Shown: positions 1 to 5,314 of the stretch, piece by piece | How positions within the stretch are numbered: the first letter of the stretch is position 1 | Layout: each line of letters opens with the position of its first letter | NCBI GenBank assembly: GCA_964561825.1 | Contig: CAZLSB010000277.1 | Coordinates: forward strand, 1-5,314 | Length of the DNA stretch: 5,314 nt | Direction: 5' to 3' | DNA from: JADKFD01 sp964561825 | Lineage (GTDB): Bacteria > Pseudomonadota > Gammaproteobacteria > Xanthomonadales > SZUA-5 | Notes under the pieces: generated by a model | What the model saw: the letters and a program-made list of their open reading frames with translations, nothing else | Told to the model about the DNA's origin: nothing | Databases searched by the model: none | Translations under genes and position numbers: made by a program

Positions 1-61
1 GCGATTCGTTAGCGTAGACCTGCCAGGCCACCGTTTTGCGACTGAACAAATCGAGGCAGTT
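1..61 (-). pseudogene. IS3-family transposase remnant (integrase core fragment), runs off the left edge
   Basis: Reading the minus strand from about position 61 down to 2 gives CLDLFSRKTVAWQVYANES. This matches the stretch after the first catalytic Asp in IS3-family OrfB (rve integrase core) proteins, where DLFSRK.VGWQV is typical. Upstream in the same frame the residues stop resembling the family (NN, then GPCAG in reverse order), and a TGA lies at 80-82, so the N-terminal half of the core is absent. The rest of the protein would lie beyond the left edge. The DDE catalytic residues are not in view. The likely reading is an insertion-sequence remnant cut at about position 60, next to the Y1 transposase module. 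Only about 19 residues support the family call, so it is moderate. The same DNA is also open on the plus strand (2-115), which I take as a shadow. Confidence 0.5.
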
Positions 62-77
62 ATTGCCGGGACAAGCG

Positions 78-95
78 CCTCAGATAAATCTGAGG
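78..95. repeat. Perfect 8-bp inverted repeat with 2-base centre
   Basis: CCTCAGAT (78-85) and ATCTGAGG (88-95) are exact reverse complements separated by AA. The palindrome lies 57 bases upstream of the Y1 transposase start and just inside the end of the IS3-like remnant. IS200/IS605-type elements and REP systems carry such hairpins near the transposase gene as recognition structures, so a left-end role is possible. It has no T tract and is therefore not an intrinsic terminator. Confidence 0.6.
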
Positions 96-125
96 TCAAT
101 TCCAGCGCGCCCTGACTTTGACTAA

Positions 126-133
126 CCTCAGAT
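126..133. repeat. Third copy of the palindrome arm CCTCAGAT
   Basis: CCTCAGAT at 126-133 repeats the left arm at 78-85 exactly, 48 bases downstream and 18 bases before the transposase ATG. It can pair with the right arm at 88-95 (9 bp counting the T96-A125 pair) in competition with the 78-95 hairpin. A leader that can form either of two mutually exclusive hairpins is a possible control or recognition arrangement. The fold is seen in the sequence; any function is inferred. Confidence 0.45.
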
Positions 134-151
134 ATCGGCAAAGCTAAGCCC

Positions 152-1111
152 ATGACTCAGCCCCGTCACCAACTTGTCGATCCCACTCAAGCGCAGTTTT
201 TCCACCTGATTAACCGCTGCGTGCGCCGGTCTTGGCTGTGTGGACACGATTCTTACAGCAGCAAAGATTTTGAGCATCGCAAAGCGTGGCTGAAGACGCG
301 TATTTTGGAACTGGGTGATATTTTTGCGACTGGAATTTACGCATTTGCCGTCATGAGCAACCACGTTCATGTGGTTTTGCCCATGCAACCAGCTACGGCA
401 AATACGTGGTCAAACGAAGAATTGGCACATCGCTGGGTTCGACTGTATCCCGCCAGCAGTGTAGAATTGTGTGCGCAAAAAGCCGCCGCAATTATAGAAA
501 ATCCAGAGTTAATTGCGACATACCGAAGCCGATTAGCCGATGTTTCTTGGCTGATGAAGTCATTGAGCGAACCGATTGCTCGCCGCGCAAATGCTGAGGA
601 TAAAGTGACTGGCAGGTTTTGGGAGGGCCGGTTTAAGAGCCAGCTTTTAGTCAGCGAAAAATCGATTCTGGCGGCAATGACTTACGTCGATTTGAATCCT
701 GTACGCGCCGATATTGCCAAAGGCGTCAGCACGTCGAGCTGCACCAGTGTGCAGATGCGGCATGACCAAATTCGTGAAAGTGAAGCATTTGCCAGTCAAC
801 CCTTGGCAGCGCTAGCCGGCGTGAAGTCCTTCAAAGTAGCGCCGATGACTGAAGCCGAATACCTATTTTTAGTTGACTTTACTGGCCGCGAACTTCACCC
901 AGGCAAGCGAGGCTTAATCAAAGCCGACGAGCCAAAAGCGCTGCTCAGGCTTGGGTTGGACAAAAACCACTGGACGATGAAAGTGAAGGGCGTGGGGTCA
1001 AGCTATTGGCGCGTTGTCGGCAATTTGGAGGAATTGATCGAGAAAGCCAAAGAACTTAAGCAACGCACACTGTTTGGCATTGGCTTTGCCCGGTTTTTGA
1101 AAAATATCTGA
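152..1111 (+). CDS. IS200-like / REP-associated Y1 (HUH) tyrosine transposase, long form
   Basis: This 319-residue protein belongs to the Y1_Tnp (IS200-like) superfamily of single-strand DNA transposases, which cut and join DNA through a 5'-phosphotyrosine at hairpin-forming sequences. The metal-binding HUH motif is H71-V-H73 in AVMSNHVHVV. The catalytic tyrosine is very likely Y178 in MTYVDLNPVRA, and the family signature GRFWEGRFKSQ lies at about 154-164. The N-terminus (NRCVRRSWLCG, 21-31) and a C-terminal extension of about 120 residues (EAEYLFLVDFTGRE, 234-247) fit the roughly 320-residue proteobacterial branch, larger than IS200 TnpA (about 150 residues). All key residues are present, so it looks intact. 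The start is the first possible one after an in-frame TGA at 119-121; no clear Shine-Dalgarno precedes it. The gene is AT-richer than the kinase to its right, suggesting separate origin. Whether it moves itself or acts on REP-like sequences elsewhere cannot be told. Confidence 0.9.
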   Translation: MTQPRHQLVDPTQAQFFHLINRCVRRSWLCGHDSYSSKDFEHRKAWLKTRILELGDIFATGIYAFAVMSNHVHVVLPMQPATANTWSNEELAHRWVRLYPASSVELCAQKAAAIIENPELIATYRSRLADVSWLMKSLSEPIARRANAEDKVTGRFWEGRFKSQLLVSEKSILAAMTYVDLNPVRADIAKGVSTSSCTSVQMRHDQIRESEAFASQPLAALAGVKSFKVAPMTEAEYLFLVDFTGRELHPGKRGLIKADEPKALLRLGLDKNHWTMKVKGVGSSYWRVVGNLEELIEKAKELKQRTLFGIGFARFLKNI

Positions 1112-1208
1112 TGTACAAATTGAAGGATTTTATTGCCGCGATTGCGGCTGGCGGCGCTGGGTTTTTTAAAGTTTTGGACGATTTTTGAAGCCGGATCAAG
1201 TAAGGAAG

Positions 1209-1250
1209 CGAATTAACTAGCGGTAGGATTTAGGCTGCCGCTAGAATTCG
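1209..1250. repeat. Large imperfect palindrome downstream of the transposase
   Basis: The outer arms CGAATT (1209-1214) and AATTCG (1245-1250) and the inner arms CTAGCGGTAG (1217-1226) and CTGCCGCTAG (1235-1244) pair into a 16-bp stem. The stem has a two-base bulge (AA, 1215-1216) on one side, one G-T wobble and an 8-base loop. Neither strand has a T tract directly after the stem, so an intrinsic terminator is unlikely. A bulged hairpin 3' of a Y1 transposase gene resembles the end hairpins of IS200/IS605 elements or a REP unit. It could be the recognition structure for the neighbouring transposase. Confidence 0.6.
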
Positions 1251-1264
1251 GTTAAAAGTGGATG

Positions 1265-1277
1265 TCCGGCGTCCCCT
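1265..1277. repeat. Direct repeat copy 1, TCCGGCGTCCCCT
   Basis: This is the first of two exact 13-base copies; the second starts 80 bases downstream. CCCT (1274-1277) can pair with AGGG (1283-1286) around a 5-base loop. The copy follows GTGGATG and lies 14 bases after the large palindrome. GTCCCC-rich words are common at REP-like sequences and ends linked to Y1 transposases, so it may mark the 3' boundary of the module. Confidence 0.5.
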
Positions 1278-1344
1278 AATAGAGGGAAATCAACACGTTA
1301 TCCGATGGCCTATAAAAAAACGGTTTAAGTTAATGGCATTGCTC

Positions 1345-1357
1345 TCCGGCGTCCCCT
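1345..1357. repeat. Direct repeat copy 2, TCCGGCGTCCCCT
   Basis: This second exact copy lies 30 bases past the kinase stop codon. Here CCGGCG (1346-1351) can pair with CGCGG (1358-1362) with one bulged G, leaving TCCCCT as a 6-base loop. That is a small REP-like hairpin different from the fold available to copy 1. Flanking bases differ between the copies, so the shared 13 bases stand out as the conserved word. Confidence 0.5.
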
Positions 1358-1387
1358 CGCGGCAAGGCACCAAGCTCCTAACGTATT

Positions 1388-4300
1388 TCACGCCTTGGCT
1401 TCCGGCGCATTGCCCGAAAGCGGCAAAAGAATGCTGAAACAACTTCCCTCGCCTAGTGTTGACTGGATCTGCAATTCGCCCGCGTGCTGCAAAATAATGC
1501 CGTAGCTAATTGACAAGCCCAGGCCGGTTCCCTCTCCTACCGCCTTGGTGGTAAAAAACGGCTCCAAAATACGCGCCTGCACGTCGGCGCTCATGCCTAT
1601 GCCGTTGTCGGCAAAGGCTATGGCAAGTTGCGCGCCTTTTATCTGCATCGTGATGCTTATTCGTCCGCTTTCAGCTTTGGCCTCGGCAGGCCTTGCGGCA
1701 ATCGCCTGCGCGCCATTGACTAATAAATTCATAAAAACTTGATTAAGCAGCGCTGGCCAGCAGGCAATTTCTGGATCGTCGAAAAATTCGGTGCTGAACT
1801 CCACGCTCTCCCGCCAGCTGCTGCGCACCAAATTAAGCGTGGATAGCAAACATTCCGAGATCCGCGCGGAGCTTTTTTGGGTTTCATCCCCGCGCGTGAA
1901 TGCACGCAAGTCTTTGACTATGCCTTTGATTCGTTCCGTGCCATTCAACATAGTCTTGACATGGCCAGATAGTTTGGCAAAGCGCAGCGCGAAGGCTTGC
2001 AAAACTTCTGGTGCCTCGTCTGCATCCACCAAGTCGGCAGTAAATTGCTGGAATTCGGCAATATCCACCCGGAGATTTTGCGCGGCGACATGCACAAAAT
2101 TGGTGGGATTATTGATTTCATGCGCGACGCCGGCGGTGAGCGTGCCCAGGCCAGCCATTTTTTCCTGCAAAAGCAAATGTTGCTGGGTTTGTTGCATGCG
2201 CAAATGCGCGGCTCTGAGTTCACCATGCGCGCGAGAATTGGAAATCGCAATCGCCGTGTAGCTGGCGAGCACGCGCAGGAACTCCAATTGATCCCGACTG
2301 TAAGCATGCTTGTGCAAGCTTTGTACGCTAAGGCAGCCGATCACCTGCTGCTCGACGATCAAAGGCAGATAAACGATCGATTCGGTTTCCTCGCCAAATT
2401 TAGCCGGCAATTTGGTTGCGACAAAATTGCGTAATCCATCCGAGTTCGCAGTAATCAGCTCTCGGCGCTCACGCACGCACCAGACGGCGGGCCGGTCCTG
2501 TTCGTCCATGGAAAAACAGCTGCTAGCCTGACGTTGCCCGCCTTCGACAAAATATTCGGCACGAATCAAGGCATTAGCTTGGTCATAGATGCCGATGCTG
2601 AAGACATAGGTGTCGAGCCTTGAACTCGCTTGCCTGTGGACACGTTCAAAAGCCTGCTCGGTGTCCAGGGTCGCAGTTAATTCCTTGCCAATTTCGCCGA
2701 GATTTAGGATGTCAGCGGTGCGCGCGTCGACCAGCTTTTGCAACGCCAGCGCTTCGCCACGAAGCCGCGTCAGGCGCCAGCGATAGCCGCCAAAAATTGC
2801 CGCGAGTGTGCTCAGCAACAGCAAAGTCACAAACCAGCCCGTTTGCCAAAACGCTGGAAGCACCCGAATGGCTATTTTAAGCTCGTGCGGGCTCCACGCG
2901 CCCAAGCGGTTGCTGCCACGCACTTCCAGCGTGTACTCGCCAGGCCACAAATTGCCGTAATTGGCGGTGCGATCTGCGGAATCGGTTTCGATCCATGCGC
3001 GCTCGTAGCCCAGCAAGCGATAGCTATAACGATTGTCGCGCGGCCGCGAATAATCCAGCGCCGCAAACTCCACCGAGAAGCTGCGCTGCTGCGGCGCCAG
3101 CTTTAGCGCCGGCTCGAGCGCGCCCAGCGCTACCGCTTGTCCGTCGATAGTGAGCCCGGTCGCCACCACCGGGGGCGCGTAGTCGGACGGCTGATATTGT
3201 TCGGGTTCGATAATCGCCAGACCCTGCGTGCCACCGTAAAGGAAGCGCCCGTCGCGGGTCTTGCCATACGCGGCTATCCAAGACGTGCCTATATCCAGCC
3301 CGTCCGCCCTAGTCAGCGGATGCGCCTGCATACGGGCCGGGTCAAGCACGAACCAATGGGTCCAGATCCTGCCGAGCCGGTCCTCCAGCAGATTGCCGCC
3401 GAAATACTGTCCGGGCCGGCCCACCCGTTCGCTGATATGGTCGAACTCAGCACGTTGCCCATCCCAGCTGCGCAGGCGTTCCAGACCTTCAGCGGTATCC
3501 ACCCAAAGCTGTTCGCGGCTGTCCACCAACAAGCCTGTTACCCGGTCAGAACTTAAGCTGCTCGCTCGTTTAGGCTCATGGGTAATTACCTGAAGCACCT
3601 TGGCGCTAGGCTCCAGTAGCCACAGCCCCGCGTCGCTGGCGATCCAAAGCCGGCCTTTCGCGTCCTCAGCTAAGGCAAAAACGAAATTGCGCAGCGGGCT
3701 GCCGTCAGCGGCGCCAAAGGTCTCGAAGCGCTGCAAGTCTGCGCGCCAGTGCGCCAGTCCATCTCCAGTCCCCGCCATCAGTTCGCCAGATCGCGTTAGC
3801 AGCAGCCTACGCACCTCGAGGCTAGGCAAGCCTTCGGCAAGGCCATAACCCTGCCAACTATCGGAGCCAGCCGCCAAGCGTTGCACGCCAGCTTGGCGGG
3901 TACCGGCCCATAGCGTGCCGTCCGGCGCGCTCGCTAGCGCACTGATCGTGCCGTCTGCCAAGCCGCCGGGTTTCCCAGGCGCGGGACGGTAGCCTGCCAC
4001 CAACCCGGCGCGGCGGTCCAGAATGTCGATGCCGTTGCCGCCGGTACCCAGCAATAAGCGGCCATCGGCAAGCTCAACCACGCTGCGAATATCTGCCTGA
4101 CTCAAACCCTGAGGGCGGACCGGGCTGTGGCGCAGCACGCGCACCCGATTTTTCGGATCGTGGCGTTGTAGCCCACCACCCCGGGTGCCTATCCAAAGCA
4201 AGCCGCTGCGATCACGAAATAAGCTGTGAACCTGATCGATCGCCAGGCTACTCGGAATGGAAGGGTCATGGCGCAGGCGCTGCAAGAGCCGGCCGTCGTC

Positions 4301-5209
4301 CGCGGCGACGATATCGATTCCCGCCCCATAGCTAGCCAGCCAGATCTGCTCAGGCTGCGGCTGCGCGATCGCGCTGATCCGGGGTTGGGCGAGCGCAGGT
4401 GCCAGCTCACCCGCTAGCCAGTGCAGTTGCCGTGTACGAGGGTCGAGCCAAGCCGCTCCGCGCTCGCGGGTGCCCAGCCAAATCTTGCGATCAGCCGCTT
4501 CGAACAAGACGCCAATCTCCTGCCCCGCCAAGGATTGCGGATCCTTAAGGTCGGACGCGATAGCTTCGAAGCCGGATTCGGGATCGCGTAGGCGCTTGAG
4601 CCCTTTTACGGTGCCTACCCACAGCACGTCCTGCCGGTCGAAAAGCAGGCTGCGCACTGGCTCGAGGGCGAAGTGTTTGAAGGCTTTGCTGCCAGCCGGC
4701 AGGTAGTCCAGGCCGTGGTTGGTACCGATCCACAGCCCACCACGAGCATCGCCGGCCAGCGCCCAAATCGGACCCGCGCTCAGCCCCGCTGCGCTTGCCG
4801 CATCGTGTCGGAAATTTTCGAACAGCTCGGTGCGCAAATCCAACACCGAGAGCCCGTCGCTGCTGGTACCGATCCAAAGCTTACGATCCGGACCGAGCCA
4901 TAAGCACTGGACATAGTCTCCGGCCAGCGATTGGGGATCGCGCGAATTATGGACAAAGGTGCGGAAACGGTAGCCGTCAAAGCGCAGCAGACCGAATTGC
5001 GTGCCGATCCAGAGCAAGCCTTGGTCATCTTGTAGCTGGGCGGCCACCGCACGGAGCGGTATAGATTCCGCCTCGCCCACGGTCTCTAAGTAGGGCTCGG
5101 CGTAGGCAAAATCGCCGCTTGCATTCGACGGCGCGTTGGCTAAAGCGAGCGCGCTGGTGCCCAGCAACAGCATGGCAATGCACAGCCGTGCTGAGACTAG
5201 GCGGTGCAT
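1388..5209 (-). CDS. Two-component sensor histidine kinase with double Reg_prop propeller, Y_Y_Y, GAF, HisKA and HATPase_c domains
   Basis: This membrane kinase should sense a ligand outside the cytoplasm and phosphorylate a separate response regulator. Residues here count from the ATG at 5209 (1273 in total). A signal peptide occupies about 1-26 (hydrophobic run, cleavage near ALANA). Fourteen propeller blades carry LWIGT-type motifs, beginning near 66, 111, 159, 196, 243, 289, 338, 385, 433, 477, 521, 568, 615 and 657. A Y_Y_Y domain follows (about 713-783), then one membrane helix (about 787-810), a short linker, and a GAF domain (about 850-991). The H-box GVAHEINNP holds phospho-acceptor H1030. 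HATPase_c has the N-box (N1161, N1165), DNGIGM (from D1201), LEPFFTTK (1215-1222) and GEGTGLGLS (1225-1233), so the catalytic core looks complete. No receiver or AraC domain is fused, unlike Bacteroides hybrid sensors. ATG 5209 is preferred over an in-frame TTG at 5230 because it gives a normal signal peptide; neither has a clear Shine-Dalgarno. The ligand is unknown. Confidence 0.93.
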   Translation of the reverse strand: MHRLVSARLCIAMLLLGTSALALANAPSNASGDFAYAEPYLETVGEAESIPLRAVAAQLQDDQGLLWIGTQFGLLRFDGYRFRTFVHNSRDPQSLAGDYVQCLWLGPDRKLWIGTSSDGLSVLDLRTELFENFRHDAASAAGLSAGPIWALAGDARGGLWIGTNHGLDYLPAGSKAFKHFALEPVRSLLFDRQDVLWVGTVKGLKRLRDPESGFEAIASDLKDPQSLAGQEIGVLFEAADRKIWLGTRERGAAWLDPRTRQLHWLAGELAPALAQPRISAIAQPQPEQIWLASYGAGIDIVAADDGRLLQRLRHDPSIPSSLAIDQVHSLFRDRSGLLWIGTRGGGLQRHDPKNRVRVLRHSPVRPQGLSQADIRSVVELADGRLLLGTGGNGIDILDRRAGLVAGYRPAPGKPGGLADGTISALASAPDGTLWAGTRQAGVQRLAAGSDSWQGYGLAEGLPSLEVRRLLLTRSGELMAGTGDGLAHWRADLQRFETFGAADGSPLRNFVFALAEDAKGRLWIASDAGLWLLEPSAKVLQVITHEPKRASSLSSDRVTGLLVDSREQLWVDTAEGLERLRSWDGQRAEFDHISERVGRPGQYFGGNLLEDRLGRIWTHWFVLDPARMQAHPLTRADGLDIGTSWIAAYGKTRDGRFLYGGTQGLAIIEPEQYQPSDYAPPVVATGLTIDGQAVALGALEPALKLAPQQRSFSVEFAALDYSRPRDNRYSYRLLGYERAWIETDSADRTANYGNLWPGEYTLEVRGSNRLGAWSPHELKIAIRVLPAFWQTGWFVTLLLLSTLAAIFGGYRWRLTRLRGEALALQKLVDARTADILNLGEIGKELTATLDTEQAFERVHRQASSRLDTYVFSIGIYDQANALIRAEYFVEGGQRQASSCFSMDEQDRPAVWCVRERRELITANSDGLRNFVATKLPAKFGEETESIVYLPLIVEQQVIGCLSVQSLHKHAYSRDQLEFLRVLASYTAIAISNSRAHGELRAAHLRMQQTQQHLLLQEKMAGLGTLTAGVAHEINNPTNFVHVAAQNLRVDIAEFQQFTADLVDADEAPEVLQAFALRFAKLSGHVKTMLNGTERIKGIVKDLRAFTRGDETQKSSARISECLLSTLNLVRSSWRESVEFSTEFFDDPEIACWPALLNQVFMNLLVNGAQAIAARPAEAKAESGRISITMQIKGAQLAIAFADNGIGMSADVQARILEPFFTTKAVGEGTGLGLSISYGIILQHAGELQIQSTLGEGSCFSILLPLSGNAPEAKA
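1485..1510. repeat. 26-base exact repeat, copy in the 3' end of the large kinase gene
   Basis: These 26 bases are identical to 5273-5298, 3788 bases to the right and in the same orientation. On the minus strand both encode ISYGIILQH just after the G2 box of HATPase_c. It marks a recent duplication or sequence exchange between the two kinase genes and could serve for homologous recombination between them. Confidence 0.8.
3206..5047 (-). repeat. Fourteen tandem propeller blade repeats inside the kinase gene
   Basis: This coding repeat has units of about 37-49 codons, each with a core like D..G.LWIGT..GL. The first eleven blades and the fourteenth keep most of the motif. Blade 12 reads LWVDT and blade 13 IWTHW, so the end of the second propeller is degenerate. 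Fourteen units fit two seven-bladed propellers, the usual periplasmic sensor of this family. Confidence 0.8.
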
Positions 5210-5314
5210 GGCAAGCGCACGCTGAAACAACTGCCGATACCCGGCGTTGAGTGAACCCGTAATTCACCCCCATGCTGCAAAATAATGCCGTAGCTAATCG
5301 ACAAACCTAAACCT
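5197..5314 (-). CDS. C-terminal end of a second sensor histidine kinase (HATPase_c tail), partial at the right edge
   Basis: On the minus strand, 5313 down to the TAG at 5197-5199 is open for 38 codons. It begins GLGLSISYGIILQHGGEL and ends GSCFSVRLPCTA. This is the G2 box and last strands of a histidine kinase ATPase domain. It aligns without gaps to residues 1229-1263 of the large kinase (27 of 35 identical), including a 26-base exact DNA match. The gene therefore encodes a close paralogue lying immediately upstream in the same direction. Its stop falls inside the downstream gene: 13 bases of overlap with the ATG at 5209, or 34 with the TTG at 5230. That suggests co-transcription and coupled translation. 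Everything N-terminal to the G2 box is outside the window, so its sensor domains are unknown. A full gene or a leftover 3' fragment of a duplication would look the same here. Confidence 0.88.
   Translation of the reverse strand, partial: GLGLSISYGIILQHGGELRVHSTPGIGSCFSVRLPCTA
5273..5298. repeat. 26-base exact repeat, copy in the tail of the upstream kinase gene
   Basis: This is the partner of 1485-1510. Similarity continues with scattered mismatches on both sides (for example 5259-5272 against 1471-1484), as expected for paralogous coding DNA and not for a short mobile repeat. Confidence 0.8.

Noticed and set aside
2..115. Plus-strand open frame at the left edge (37 codons, ending SSAP) that might be the C-terminus of an upstream gene
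   Set aside because: The opposite strand gives a recognisable IS3-type integrase motif over the same bases, and the plus frame resembles no family I know.
118..150. TTGACT at 118-123 as a -35 box for the transposase
   Set aside because: The matching -10 position (about 141-146, AAGCTA) is a poor match and lies too close to the ATG at 152.
128..388. Minus-strand 86-codon frame antisense to the transposase start
   Set aside because: It mirrors a well-supported coding region and shows no family motif.
1135..1167. Intrinsic terminator for the transposase: GCCGC/GCGGC hairpin (1135-1148) with T6 at 1162-1167
   Set aside because: The 5-bp stem ends 13 bases before the T run, too far for a standard intrinsic terminator.
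1265..1357. CRISPR array
   Set aside because: There are only two copies of a 13-base word, one 67-base gap and no cas genes.
1311..1390. Intrinsic terminator for the kinase gene, using the T7 run on the minus strand (A7 at 1314-1320)
   Set aside because: No stable stem directly precedes the T run on the minus strand; the CCAAG/CTTGG pairing near the stop has a 19-base loop and no T tract.
1791..2434. Overlapping long plus-strand frames (156 and 145 codons) opposite the kinase GAF/HisKA region
   Set aside because: They are antisense to conserved kinase domains; such frames are common in GC-rich coding DNA, and their products have no recognisable domain.

Overview
The window reads like a piece of a proteobacterial chromosome, most likely beta- or gammaproteobacterial. 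The evidence is the moderate-to-high GC of the large gene, the style of its kinase core (LGTLTAGVAHEINNP), and the long IS200-like transposase family, which I know mainly from gamma/betaproteobacteria. Genus cannot be told from this sequence. Two kinds of DNA meet here: a GC-rich signalling locus on the minus strand (right, about 1388-5314) and an AT-richer mobile-element area (left, about 1-1357).

Left area. Positions 1-61, read on the minus strand, encode about 20 residues that look like the integrase core (rve) of an IS3-type transposase (motif DLFSRK..AWQV). The frame loses similarity and then hits a stop just upstream, so this looks like a cut remnant. Next come a short perfect palindrome (78-95) and a third copy of its arm (126-133), then an intact 319-residue Y1 (HUH) transposase of the IS200-like/REP-associated type (152-1111, plus strand). 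Between this gene and the kinase, 1112-1387 holds no convincing gene. It does hold a large imperfect palindrome (1209-1250) and two copies of a 13-base GC-rich word 80 bases apart (1265-1277, 1345-1357). These look like end or REP-like structures of the transposase module.

Right area. One very large minus-strand gene (1388-5209, possibly from 5230) encodes a membrane sensor histidine kinase: signal peptide, fourteen beta-propeller blades (two periplasmic seven-bladed propellers), Y_Y_Y domain, one membrane helix, GAF domain, HisKA with the phospho-acceptor His, and HATPase_c. It has no receiver or DNA-binding domain, so it needs a partner response regulator, which is not in the window. At the right edge, the minus strand contains the last 38 codons of a second, closely related histidine kinase, which ends inside the start of the large gene. 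The two are therefore tandem paralogues, overlapping by 13 bases and probably co-transcribed. The transposase and the kinase genes are convergent and have no evident functional link.

The large kinase is a known architecture. The observations that most deserve a second look are the overlapping tandem paralogue at the right edge, the IS3 remnant joined to the Y1 module, and the set of palindromes and repeats bracketing the Y1 gene.
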